A stretch of 24,258 bases of DNA from JANNHK01 sp031404355. GTDB taxonomy: Bacteria > Actinomycetota > Acidimicrobiia > IMCC26256 > PALSA-610. The notes beneath the pieces were generated by a model that saw nothing but the letters and a program-made list of their open reading frames with translations, was not told the DNA's origin and ran no database searches. This document shows positions 1 through 6,808 of the stretch, piece after piece. The stretch spans positions 1-24,258 of the forward strand of contig JANNHK010000021.1 in the NCBI GenBank assembly GCA_031404355.1, given 5' to 3'. The position numbers and the translations under genes were made by a program. Each line of letters begins with the position of its first letter. Within the stretch, counting starts at the first letter, position 1.

Positions 1-39
1 GTCGTGGCCCGGAGCATCAGCGGCCTGCACATTCCCTGA
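1..39 (+). CDS. Acyl-CoA dehydrogenase, C-terminal end only (partial)
   Basis: Frame 1 is open from the window edge and reads VVARSISGLHIP followed by TGA. This is the usual last stretch of actinobacterial acyl-CoA dehydrogenases (FadE type), where the final helix reads roughly 'EGTSEIQRLVIARAISG'. These FAD enzymes carry out the first step of fatty-acyl or steroid side-chain beta-oxidation. Only 12 codons are visible, so the assignment rests on the matching, longer tail at 1751-1834, which includes the diagnostic IFEGTSEIHRLV segment. The rest of the gene lies left of the window. The next reading frame, an integrase fragment, starts 78 bp downstream. Confidence 0.6.
   Translation, partial: VVARSISGLHIP
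1..39 (+). repeat. Left copy of direct repeat (candidate att site in the gene 3' end)
   Basis: These 39 bases align without gaps to 1796-1834, with 32 of 39 identical. The translated 12 residues are identical. The longest exact block is cggcctgcacattcc at 21-35, matching 1816-1830. Mismatches are mostly at third codon positions or in the stop codon. An integrase N-terminal fragment lies just inside this copy, the usual layout for an element inserted at a gene's 3' end. I infer an attL/attR-like pair. Two paralogous genes, one mostly deleted, would give the same pattern. Confidence 0.5.
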
Positions 40-117
40 TCTGAGCCCGCTGGGTGCGGTCCGTTCACGAGGGTCGTCCCTACGCCATCTCTACAACTTG
101 GCGCTTAGGGTTCGCTC

Positions 118-369
118 GTGGCGATGATCCGCGAGAAGCGCCGGGGAGTATGGGAGGTCCGGGTTTTCACCGGCCGCGACGGCGACGGACGGCCGACGCA
201 GGTCAGCCGGACGGTCCAGGGGACGAAGCGAGACGCGATTCGAGTCGCGGCCCAGTTCGACGCCATGCCGGCTTCGACGGGAGCGGGGCGAACGGTCGCC
301 GAAACGCTCGACGCGTGGGTAGAGCTGAACGATCCGTCGTGCTCGCCGCCGGCGTCGGCGAGGCGTTGA
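118..369 (+). pseudogene. Tyrosine recombinase/integrase, N-terminal fragment
   Basis: The 83-residue frame starts at GTG 118; an ATG two codons later is an alternative. It begins MIREKRRGVWEVRVFTGRD, continues with RPTQVSRTVQGTKRDA and then TVAETLDAWVELND. This matches the arm-type DNA-binding domain (three-stranded sheet plus helix) and the first helix of the core-binding domain in phage-type tyrosine integrases. The frame then stops after a few low-complexity residues. The rest of the core-binding domain and the whole catalytic domain (R...HxxR...Y) are absent, against a usual length of about 350-400 residues, so the fragment cannot recombine DNA. It sits just inside the repeat at 1-39, which supports a relict integrative element. 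The downstream gene starts 5 bp after its stop, as if the rest of int was deleted. Confidence 0.65.
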
Positions 370-373
370 AACG

Positions 374-784
374 ATGACCAGTCGCCGACGTCCCATCGAG
401 CCGCTGCTCCGCGATGAGGATCCGCCCGACGAGGCCGCCGCCGTGATCCGGGCGGGGCCGTTGACCGCCGAGAAGATCGTGGAGCACGCCCACCGAGAGC
501 TGGCGCGCTTCACATATCGAGGTGAGCCCCTTGCGGCGATCAGCGTTGATGTCACGGTCGGAGGATGGGACGTGGAGCGGATCCTGCGCGAGCGCCTGTG
601 GTCTCGCTCCCAATATGCGCTTGCGGCCGTCGGTGATCTGAGGGCGTCCGGTTACGAGCTCCTGCCCACTGCGAACCGGCCTCACTACAGCCTCGTCCTC
701 CCGAGCGCATCGTTCGATGACGCCGTGGCGCTGCTCTCCCATTTCGGGCCTACGATTGAGAACGAATACCGGCGAAGGAGGTGA
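374..784 (+). CDS. Hypothetical protein, first of a three-gene set in the relict element
   Basis: This encodes 136 residues from an ATG start. I do not recognise a named family. It has a charged N-terminus with the acidic stretch LLRDEDPPDEAAAVIRAG. A mixed alpha/beta middle (EPLAAISVDVTVGG) follows, then a C-terminal half with DLRASGYELLPTANRPHYSL. There is no signal peptide or membrane segment, so it is probably cytosolic. Its stop overlaps the SD region of the next gene, and the GTG at 781 would overlap it by 4 bp, so the two are almost certainly cotranscribed. Conserved cargo of actinobacterial mobile elements is possible from the context, but I cannot name a function. Confidence 0.6.
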   Translation: MTSRRRPIEPLLRDEDPPDEAAAVIRAGPLTAEKIVEHAHRELARFTYRGEPLAAISVDVTVGGWDVERILRERLWSRSQYALAAVGDLRASGYELLPTANRPHYSLVLPSASFDDAVALLSHFGPTIENEYRRRR

Positions 785-789
785 GTCTG

Positions 790-1065
790 GTGGGCGCGCA
801 CACGATCGTGATCGACATCCCATGCGACGTTCAGTCGATGGACGAGACGGGACTTCCTTGGGCGCTTCTGCGCGAAGCGCGAGATCCGAGCCGGATCACG
901 CCGGGCGCGATCGTCATGACCTCCGACGAGGAGGATCCCGTCTTTGCCCGCGTTCACTCGCTCACGGTCGAAGGCGACGAGACGATCGTCCACCTCGAGA
1001 TCCTTCCGGGTGATCCGTTGGAGTACGCGGAAGCACTGCAGCGCGCGCATCTCCTCGCAGGCTGA
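790..1065 (+). CDS. Hypothetical protein, second of the three-gene set
   Basis: From GTG 790 this encodes 91 residues. I chose GTG 790 over the in-frame GTG 781 because the strong SD aaggagg (775-781) lies 8-9 nt upstream of 790 but runs into 781. The protein is acidic and probably cytosolic, with LPWALLREARDPSRITPGAIV, then MTSDEEDPVFARVHSL, and a final beta-rich part (ETIVHLEILPGDPLEY). I do not recognise a family. It follows the 374-784 gene with no gap and precedes the broken gene at 1074 by 8 bp. A paired role with the upstream protein is suggested by this packing alone. Confidence 0.6.
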   Translation: MGAHTIVIDIPCDVQSMDETGLPWALLREARDPSRITPGAIVMTSDEEDPVFARVHSLTVEGDETIVHLEILPGDPLEYAEALQRAHLLAG

Positions 1066-1073
1066 AATCGGGA

Positions 1074-1717
1074 GTGAGGGCGTCTCAAAGCCACGATGAT
1101 GATGACGCACCTCTTGAAGACGCGTTCCCCGAGAGCGTGCGCGCCGAGGCCCGGGCAGTCCTAGGTCGCGTACCGCCCGCTTCGCTGCGTCCGATGAGCA
1201 ACTTCTCAGTCCGCGTCAACGGTGAGTGCCTTGTCATCCCGTCTCGCATCTACAACGGAGAGCTGCGGGCCGCAGCGGTCGACGAGTTGTCGCCAGTCGA
1301 ACAAGCAATCGTGCATTGCGTTTACACGCGCCATCACGACGACTTCACCCGCCAGCGGCACCTCACCGAAGTGATCGGTTCGGAGCTGCCTTGGGTTGTT
1401 CCCTTACGGCCGCTTTGTTGTAGAGAACCCAGAGTTCTTCGAGGCGACCGCCAGCCGCGTCGCGAGTTACTGGAACTGCTACTACCGCTTCGACTTTCCG
1501 ATAGCGCGTCCTCGCGACGGTCGCTTCCCCGCGTATCCAGGCTTCGTACTCATCGACTCGCTGCGTGCCGCCGCGAGGAACGTTCGAACAGTCGAGCCTG
1601 ACGGGCGAGTCGATGCACGCCCTGATTGACGCCCCTGACCATCCCTACTTTCATCCCTACTACTCGGCGGGAACGCCGACATCGGCCCGGGCGTGGCGGA
1701 CGCGAACGCCGAGGTGA
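1074..1717 (+). pseudogene. Hypothetical protein, frameshifted third gene of the set
   Basis: Protein-like sequence passes through three frames. From GTG 1074 it reads SNFSVRVNGECLVIPSRIYN and so on to VIGSELPWVV. At about 1395-1405 coding character moves to the next frame, which reads PYGRFVVENPEFFEATASRV, then SYWNCYYRFDFP and GFVLIDSLRAAA. At about 1580 it seems to move again, reading RGTFEQSSLTGESMHALIDA and PDHPYFHPYYSAG, with a stop at 1715-1717. The first shift is clear because WVVP joins PYGRFVVENP smoothly. The second is less certain. No family recognised. The gene is either a pseudogene in a decaying element or carries assembly errors. It is 8 bp downstream of its operon partner. 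Confidence 0.45.
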
Positions 1718-1834
1718 CGACACGTCTCGGGCCCGAACGGACGTAGGTCGATGATCTACACGATCTTCGAAGGCACGAGCGAGATCCATCGCCTCGTCGT
1801 GGCGCGCAGCATCTCCGGCCTGCACATTCCGTAG
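1718..1834 (+). pseudogene. Acyl-CoA dehydrogenase 3'-end remnant
   Basis: From 1751 the frame reads MIYTIFEGTSEIHRLVVARS then ISGLHIP and TAG, an unmistakable acyl-CoA dehydrogenase C-terminus (IYxIFEGTSEIxRLVxAR). In-frame sequence upstream (GPNGRRS) does not resemble the family, and a stop lies at 1715-1717. No FAD-binding or catalytic region is present, so this is an orphan 3' end. Its last 12 residues equal those at 1-39. I interpret it as the displaced original 3' end of the host gene after integration of an element that carried a replacement tail. A deletion within a second fadE copy is the alternative. It ends 9 bp before the stop of the convergent pseudogene. Confidence 0.75.
1796..1834 (+). 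repeat. Right copy of direct repeat (candidate att site)
   Basis: This is the partner of the repeat at 1-39, with 32 of 39 bases identical. The exact core is 1816-1830. The two copies bracket about 1.8 kb holding an integrase fragment and three small genes. The copies differ at synonymous positions, so they are not a recent exact duplication. That suits an element carrying its own diverged gene tail. Confidence 0.5.
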
Positions 1835-1843
1835 CCAACTCCT

Positions 1844-4003
1844 CTACGAGACCGTGACGACCTGTTTCGTCGTCACGGTCGCGGTCGGGCCGATCAACGA
1901 GACCGGTGCTGTGACAGCGCCGTCGGGAACGTCGACGACCAGCTGCTTCGTCGTCTTCGACACGATCGGTGCTTCCACGCCACCCACGACGACCGCGGTT
2001 ACCTGATCGAGGTACCTGCCTTTGATCGTGAGGCGGCTCCCGACGGCAGCCGTGGTCGGGCTCACCTTCGTGACCTTCATCGGGCGCGGCGTGACCTGGA
2101 GCGTGAAACTCTTGTCCGACGGCAGCAGGACTCGTGTGGTTGCGCCGCTCGCAAGAATGCACGGCGGCTTCGGTGTCCTCGCGTTGCACGGCCGGAGCTT
2201 CAGCACCTTCGGCCCCGTCGGTGCCGCAGCAGCGACTGCTGCGGCCGCGGTCCGCAGTCCGGGCGGCGCACCAATCGCCTCCTGTACGCACACGGTCGAG
2301 CCAATGGACGTGCCCGAAACGGCCGCGGTCATCGCCGAGAACGCGGTGCCGGCGCCGCTCGAACCGACCGTCGCGATCGGCTGGACGAAGGTGCCGCACG
2401 CTCCGCCGAGGGCACCGAGTCCACCCGCCACCGTGACGGTGCACGTTGCGCACGCGCCGTTCATCGTTGCGAACGTGGTGATCGGCGTGGCCGGGACCTG
2501 CACGCTCGCGACGCACAAGACGCTCGAACACGACGCCGGCGGCGTCGCATTGCTGTAGGTGAAGCGGCCGCGGGTGTGATGGCCGACGAGCCCGCCGCGG
2601 TCGTTTCGACGACGTTCGCCACCTGCGGCACCGCGACGGTCGGCGCGGTCGCGGTGATCGACGTGTTGCTGAGCACTCTGAACATCGCGGGCGTGCCGTT
2701 GAACTCGACGCTCGTTGGCCCGCTCAGGTTCGTTCCCGTGATGGTGACGACCGCGCCGCCCGCGGTGCCGCCATACGCCGGGCTCACCGCGCCCACCACC
2801 GGCCCGTTACCGGCTTGCGAACCGAGTGCCCACCGCAGTCGCGCTCGGGTCGCCGTTGTTGCTCATGGTCTGGCCGGTGAACGTCTGCGTCGCGCCGGTT
2901 CCGCCGGAACTCGTGACCGTGACCGACGCGGTGAGGCTCGCCTCGGTGTAGGTGTGTTGCGTCACGGGTGTTGTGGTGGTGGCAGTGGTGCCGTCACCGA
3001 AGTCCCAGAAGTACGACGCGCGCGTGCCGAACGCAACCGTCGACGCCGACGCGTCGAGGGTCGACGGCTGACCGAGCGGCGCCCGGTCGACATGCAGCCG
3101 CGCGACCGGCGCCTGATCCGGCGTCGCCGCAACGGCGAACGGATTCGCACCGACCGAGATCGTCGGGCCGGCCGTGTTCGTCGCGGTCGCCACGAGCGTG
3201 ACGCTCTGGTCGAAGATGTTCGTCACGATCACGGTCGCGCCGTCGGGGGTCACGGCCACGCTGGAATGCGCCGTACCCGCCAGGATCTTGGTGCCGACGA
3301 TACCGGTGGCGATGTCGACCGGCAGCACGCCGTCGGCGGTGCCGACGTACGCGGTGGAGCCGTCCGGCGTTATCGCGGTCCCGGACGCCGAGCCGATGTT
3401 TTCGATGCTCTCGCCCGCGGTGCGGGTCGCGAGGTTGATCGGAACGACCCAACGGTTATAGGGGTCGAGCGGGGACCCCGCGACATACAGCGTCGCGCCG
3501 TCGGGCGAGATGGTCACACTGCCGGCGCTGTTGAAGAAGAACGGGTTCGAGATCGGGATGGCCGCGCCGACCGTCTTCGTTGCCAGGTCGATCGGCGTGA
3601 CGGTCCTCATCCCGATGTTCGCGGTCCACGCGGTCGTGCCATCGGGTGTGATCGCGATGACGTACGGTTCCGTGTCCGCGCCGGTCGGAATCGCGGGTCC
3701 CGCGGTGTTGGTTGCGGTGTTGATCGGTGTGACGGAGTCGCCGCTCGCGTTCGCGACGTAGGCGGTCTTGCCGTCGGGCGTGATCGCGATAGCCACCGGC
3801 TCGTCGCCGACCGGGATCGCGGGGCCCGCGGTGTTGGTCTCGAGATCGATCGGGGTCACCGTGTCACTTCCCGAGTTCGCGACGTACGCCGTCCACCCCT
3901 CGGGTCCGGGAATCGACGCGCTGGTGGTCGCAGTGGCCTGCGGCCCACCGTTGCGGCTCATGGTCTGGCCGGTCACATGGGTTGTGTGCGTCCCTACTTC
4001 CAT
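1844..4003 (-). pseudogene. YVTN beta-propeller/PKD/IPT-TIG surface protein, 5'-truncated and frameshifted
   Basis: The first frame runs from 4003 down to a stop at 2807. It has six YVTN/NHL-like blades of the form TAYVAN.GSDTVTPIDLET...AITPDG, then a PKD domain (YFWDFGDGTTATTTTPVTQHTYTEAS). Coding then shifts at about 2825 into an IPT/TIG domain (PAYGGTAGGAVVTITGTNL). It shifts again at about 2570, where GRFTYSNATPPASC resumes in a third frame. A second IPT domain (SPTTAAVGSRLTIKGRYLDQ) ends at 1844. Such proteins are normally secreted, but no signal peptide is present. The first residues (TGQTMSRNGGPQATATT) match the end of a PKD unit, since nearly the same motif follows the PKD domain at about 2860. 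The true 5' part, probably including a seventh blade, is therefore missing. Function unknown; adhesion or a structural role is typical of the architecture. Confidence 0.75.
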
Positions 4004-4053
4004 CTCGCACGGTTCGCGACGGCGGTCGCCGCTGCGTCGACTCCCGTGGTCGG

Positions 4054-4515
4054 TCACTCCGATTCGAGGGTACGTCGAAGGGTTTCGACGTCGACGAGAT
4101 CTTGCGGCCGCCCGCTGGCAAGCTTGTTGGCGATCAGGTCCTCCAGGGCGATGAATCCCGCCTCGATCCCGCCGATGTCGACGCCAACGCGGCGCTGCCA
4201 ACAGTCCGCAAACGTGACGCCGGAGATCGAGGTCAGCAAGTCGATCCGAATCGGTGGATAGCCGAGCTGAATCACCGTCTCGGGTTCGAGGAAGTCGTCG
4301 CGCGTCAGCTGGAGCGAACCGAACCCGAACTCGGCGAGCGCCTCGACGACACGGTCAGCGTTTTCGGGGTCGGGCAAGAGCCAAACGTCGAGGTCCTTCG
4401 TCGCGCGGGGATAGCCGTGGGCAGCGAGTGCGTAGCCGCCGACGATGAGGAAGCGGACGTCATGCGCGACGCAGCACTCGATGAACTCTCTGAAGTCGCG
4501 TGTGAGGATCAGCAC
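4054..4515 (-). CDS. Nucleotidyltransferase-fold protein (DUF6036/AbiEii-like), toxin-module candidate
   Basis: This encodes 153 residues from a GTG start at 4515. GGYALAAHG (26-34) followed by TKDLDVW (39-45) is the nucleotidyltransferase signature, with metal ligands D41 and D43. RIDLLTS (90-96) supplies the third acidic residue, D92. The C-terminal LEDLIANKLASGRPQDLVD carries the usual Lys131 and Asp139. The length is normal for small stand-alone members, and all active-site residues are intact. Related AbiEii/MenT-type enzymes transfer nucleotides to RNA or proteins and act as toxins. Whether this one does is inference. It overlaps the 3' end of the small upstream gene by 56 bp, so the two are surely coupled. 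Confidence 0.8.
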   Translation of the reverse strand: MLILTRDFREFIECCVAHDVRFLIVGGYALAAHGYPRATKDLDVWLLPDPENADRVVEALAEFGFGSLQLTRDDFLEPETVIQLGYPPIRIDLLTSISGVTFADCWQRRVGVDIGGIEAGFIALEDLIANKLASGRPQDLVDVETLRRTLESE

Positions 4516-4648
4516 CGAAGCACTCCAGACTGAGCTCAGTGGCTATCGCCAGTCGCTCTTGCCGGGAGCGCTCACGCCAGTGGTGTTCCCATGACAAGTC
4601 GGGTTCGTTGAGCGGTCGCTTTCGTACGACAACCGCAATCCGAGCCAT
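4460..4648 (-). CDS. Small partner protein of the nucleotidyltransferase (possible antitoxin)
   Basis: This encodes 62 residues from ATG 4648. It begins MARIAVVVRKRPLNEPDLSW, has a helical middle (WRERSRQERLAIATELSLE), and ends DPHTRLQRVHRVLRRA. From memory, short proteins with an '(R/E)ERLxxxxxLR...RLQRVxRVxRR' pattern are common directly upstream of this nucleotidyltransferase type in bacteria. The match of length, position and the C-terminal RLQRV motif makes it a real gene rather than a shadow frame. It is basic at both ends and may bind nucleic acid or its partner. An antitoxin role is inferred from gene order only. Confidence 0.7.
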   Translation of the reverse strand: MARIAVVVRKRPLNEPDLSWEHHWRERSRQERLAIATELSLECFGADPHTRLQRVHRVLRRA

Positions 4649-4654
4649 ACCGAA

Positions 4655-4660
4655 AGTCTA
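4655..4660 (-). promoter_or_regulatory. Candidate -10 element for the nucleotidyltransferase module
   Basis: On the minus strand, tagact (4660 to 4655) lies 6 nt upstream of the ATG at 4648. That spacing places the start of transcription at or next to the start codon, as in a leaderless mRNA. A GGAGGT at 11-12 nt from the ATG overlaps the same stretch, so a short leader with a distant SD is the alternative. Confidence 0.35.
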
Positions 4661-4872
4661 CCTCCGTGCCGAGATCTGCCCGCGAACTCGCGGATGGTAA
4701 AAGAGTGGCCCTGAACGATCGCAATCGTCCCACGGAGCCGGGCATCCCTCGGTCCCTTGCTCCGCGCTACGTGCTGCGTCACCCAGCGGTGATGCAGACG
4801 CGGGCCGAATCGAGTCCGTGCGAGACCACTGGGGATAGCGGCCTGCGCATCCCGTACGCGTCAGCCGGCGTG
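4661..4872 (+). other. Intergenic region between two minus-strand modules
   Basis: I see no convincing gene here. A perfect inverted repeat, ccgcga-ac-tcgcgg, spans 4680-4693 and lies just upstream of the candidate promoter for the gene starting at 4648. It could be an operator. At 4837-4856, agcggcctgcgcatcccgta matches the acyl-CoA dehydrogenase tail repeat (19-38) at 16 of 20 bases. An open frame on the plus strand through here has no recognisable protein character. Confidence 0.4.
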
Positions 4873-5253
4873 CTACGTGTCGACGATCGGAAGTGACGCT
4901 TTCGCCGCGACGAGTAGGCGCGCCATGTCATCGCGATCGGCGGTCACAATCTCGGCCGCGTGTGCAACGGCGAGGACGACGACGGCGGCGTCGACGATGT
5001 CGCTCGTCTTCGACCGACCGAGCAATCGGCCGGCCGTGTGCGCGTCCTGCTCGGCGAAGGGGGCGATGTCGCAGCCGCGCAGGAAGCGTCGCAGCTGCGC
5101 TTGACGACTCGATCTGCTGACCTGCGCAACGACTGGAGCCGGGACCTGGGGGATGACTCCGGCCTCGAGTCGGACCCGGTGCTCCGCCCAGATCACGCGC
5201 TCGTTTCGATCAGCCGCGATGAGCGCCCCCGCGTCGTACACGGCGCGGTTCAT
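4873..5253 (-). CDS. vapC: VapC-like PIN-domain toxin (RNase)
   Basis: From ATG 5253 this encodes 126 residues. The start VYDAGALIAADRNER (Asp8) is the N-terminal PIN motif. SKTSDIVDAAVV (Asp85/Asp88) and EIVTADRDDMARLL (Asp106, Asp109) supply the remaining acidic metal ligands. VapC toxins are Mg-dependent RNases that typically cut tRNA or rRNA loops. The frame is open further upstream, but ATG 5253 overlaps the stop of the upstream gene as ATGA, the normal vapBC coupling. Length and motifs are complete, so it should be active. The cellular target cannot be predicted from the sequence. Confidence 0.88.
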   Translation of the reverse strand: MNRAVYDAGALIAADRNERVIWAEHRVRLEAGVIPQVPAPVVAQVSRSSRQAQLRRFLRGCDIAPFAEQDAHTAGRLLGRSKTSDIVDAAVVVLAVAHAAEIVTADRDDMARLLVAAKASLPIVDT

Positions 5254-5531
5254 GCGCTGCGCCCGGAGCGTGGTGTTCGACTCGCCAGTCTTCGCCGGGC
5301 CGCGTCGAGCTCCGCGTCCGTGAGCGCGCCGTGCCGTGCCTCCCATTCCGCGACGGCGGCCAGTCCGTCCCGAACCACCAGCGCTCGGCGCGCGGCTTCG
5401 GTCATCCACGCCGAGATGCTCATCCCATCGGCGGCTGCCGCGGCGACGATGCCGGCGTGCACTTCGGGATCAACGGTGATGGCCATCTTGGGCGAGGGAT
5501 TCCCACGGGGCACGGCGTAAGTATACTCCAT
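5250..5531 (-). CDS. vapB: VapB-like ribbon-helix-helix antitoxin
   Basis: From ATG 5531 this gives 93 residues. MAITVDPEVHAGIVAAAAAD (from residue 16) followed by GMSISAWMTEAARRAL is a ribbon-helix-helix DNA-binding domain. The tail (WEARHGALTDAELDAARRRL) is the helical region that wraps the toxin. It overlaps vapC by ATGA. The start is uncertain: ATG 5531 has no SD, and a TATACT -10 like element lies downstream of it (5525 to 5520). If transcription starts at 5513, the in-frame GTG at 5513-5511 would be a leaderless start giving 87 residues, with the DNA-binding domain kept. VapB normally binds its own promoter together with VapC. Confidence 0.85.
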   Translation of the reverse strand: MEYTYAVPRGNPSPKMAITVDPEVHAGIVAAAAADGMSISAWMTEAARRALVVRDGLAAVAEWEARHGALTDAELDAARRRLASRTPRSGRSA

Positions 5532-5536
5532 GAGTA
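5520..5536 (-). promoter_or_regulatory. vapBC promoter/operator candidate
   Basis: A perfect inverted repeat, tactc-cat-gagta, occupies 5524-5536. It adjoins the palindrome agtatact (5520-5527), which contains TATACT on the minus strand. The repeat is centred on the first possible vapB start codon. RHH antitoxins repress through such repeats overlapping the -10 element. The role is inferred. Confidence 0.45.
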
Positions 5537-5586
5537 GGAGACTTTGTCCTGAGCGCTCGGCGCCCCACACCACAATCCGCCGCCGA

Positions 5587-6756
5587 TCAGCGGTCGAAGA
5601 TGCTGACGACCTCGACGTGGAACGTTTGGGGAAACAGGTCGACGAGTTGTACCGACGTCAGTTCGTATCCGTGCGAACGCATCAGCACCGCGTCGCGGGT
5701 GAAGCTGTCGACATCGCAACTCACCAATACGACGCGGGATGCTTGGGTCGCAGCGACCTTCGCTGCTCCGTTGCGTCCGAGGCCCTCCCGGCTCGGGTCG
5801 GCGACCACGAGGTCGCAGCGATGCGGTCTCCATTTCGAGACGTCGGCGCGCACGACGCGGACGCCGAGCGCCGCGACGTTGACGCGCGCGTCGGCGACCG
5901 AACCGCGCGCGCGCTCGACCGCTGTCACACCCCACCCATGTGCGGCGAGAACACCGGCGAAGAGGCCGACACCGGCGTACAAGTCGACCGCGGTGGTCGG
6001 CGTTTCAAGTTCGCGCGCCGCGTCCAAGACCGCAGAAGCCAGCGCGTCCGCGCCATCGGGGCGGGATTGGAAGAACGAGTCCGATGAGACGCGCCAGGTG
6101 TGGCCCGCCGCCTCCTCGTGGATGAACGATCGTCGGGCATCTTCCGGGACATCGATCTCAATGTGCGCGGGGTGGGCCGCGGCCAGCCGTTCGCCGGTGC
6201 GGGCACCGCACTTGAGCGTCACTTCGGAGGCGCCGTCGTACCTTCCCTGCTCGATCAGTTCGGCGAGCAATGGGTGGGCGACCTCACAACTCGCGACGCC
6301 GACGATGTCGTGGGAACGCGCTTGGCGAAAGCCGAGCCGGCCGTCGACGACTGCCGCGCGGATCGTGGTGCGATACGCCCATGGCGGGAGCGGTATCGAC
6401 GGCCGCAGCGCGGGATGCGCAACGCCACGGCGCTGGAGGGCTTCGACGACGATGTCTTCCTTCATGCGCAGTTGGCCGTCGGGCGTGACGTGTTGCCACT
6501 GGCACCCACCGCATCCGCGTGCCACCTCCGCACACGGCGGTGTCGTTCGCTGCGGAGACGCTTCGAGGACTTCAACCAGCCGAGAGCGAACGCGCGACTC
6601 GCTCGACGACAGGACCTGAGCTCGGACGCGTTCACCGGGGAGGGCGCCGCTCACATACGCATGACGTCCGAGCGTGTCGCGTCCTACCGCATCCCCGCGT
6701 GCGCTCATGCCCGTCGTCACGACCTCGACGAGCTGCGGGTCCGTCATGCTGCGCAT
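5587..6756 (-). CDS. TrmA/RumA-family RNA (uracil-5-)-methyltransferase
   Basis: This encodes 389 residues from ATG 6756. An AGGAG 7 nt upstream picks this start over the longer open frame and over the ATG at 6747. A TRAM domain (about 8-64) precedes the [4Fe-4S] ligands Cys75, Cys82, Cys85 (CGGC) and Cys157. The SAM-binding segment is DLYAGVGLFAG (258-268), after the FFQ motif (228-230). DPSREGL (320-326) is followed by VLVSCDVDSFTRD with catalytic Cys347 and the general base near Glu382 (FHVEVVS). It makes 5-methyluridine in 23S rRNA or tRNA. Which uridine cannot be decided here. It starts 51 bp from the divergent yefM gene and ends 55 bp before vapB. Confidence 0.88.
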   Translation of the reverse strand: MRSMTDPQLVEVVTTGMSARGDAVGRDTLGRHAYVSGALPGERVRAQVLSSSESRVRSRLVEVLEASPQRTTPPCAEVARGCGGCQWQHVTPDGQLRMKEDIVVEALQRRGVAHPALRPSIPLPPWAYRTTIRAAVVDGRLGFRQARSHDIVGVASCEVAHPLLAELIEQGRYDGASEVTLKCGARTGERLAAAHPAHIEIDVPEDARRSFIHEEAAGHTWRVSSDSFFQSRPDGADALASAVLDAARELETPTTAVDLYAGVGLFAGVLAAHGWGVTAVERARGSVADARVNVAALGVRVVRADVSKWRPHRCDLVVADPSREGLGRNGAAKVAATQASRVVLVSCDVDSFTRDAVLMRSHGYELTSVQLVDLFPQTFHVEVVSIFDR

Positions 6757-6790
6757 TGTCGCACTCCTGGCACCCGCCCCGACCGGGACG

Positions 6791-6808
6791 TGACTAGAAT
6801 ACTGGTCA
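6791..6808 (+). promoter_or_regulatory. yefM-relE promoter and operator
   Basis: The -10 like tagaat (6795-6800) ends 7 nt before the ATG at 6808, which predicts a leaderless transcript. An imperfect palindrome, TGACTAG-aata-CTGGTCA (6791-6808, 6 of 7 arm pairs matching), covers the -10 and the predicted start site. This is where YefM/Phd antitoxins bind to shut off their own promoter. No SD is present. The -35 region is weak. Confidence 0.5.

Noticed and set aside
3580..3900. Repeated 'ccgtcgggcgtgatcgcgat'-type motifs that resemble a DNA repeat array
   Set aside because: They are the coding repeats for the YVTN blade motif (AITPDG) spaced by blade length, not CRISPR or a non-coding repeat.
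2576..4261. 561-residue plus-strand open frame
   Set aside because: It is arginine-rich, low-complexity sequence antisense to the propeller/PKD gene, whose blades and PKD motif are clear on the minus strand.
4666..4896. 76-residue plus-strand open frame between the TA modules
   Set aside because: No family resemblance, no SD, and it runs into the 3' end of vapC on the other strand. Only the att-like 20-mer inside it was kept as a note.
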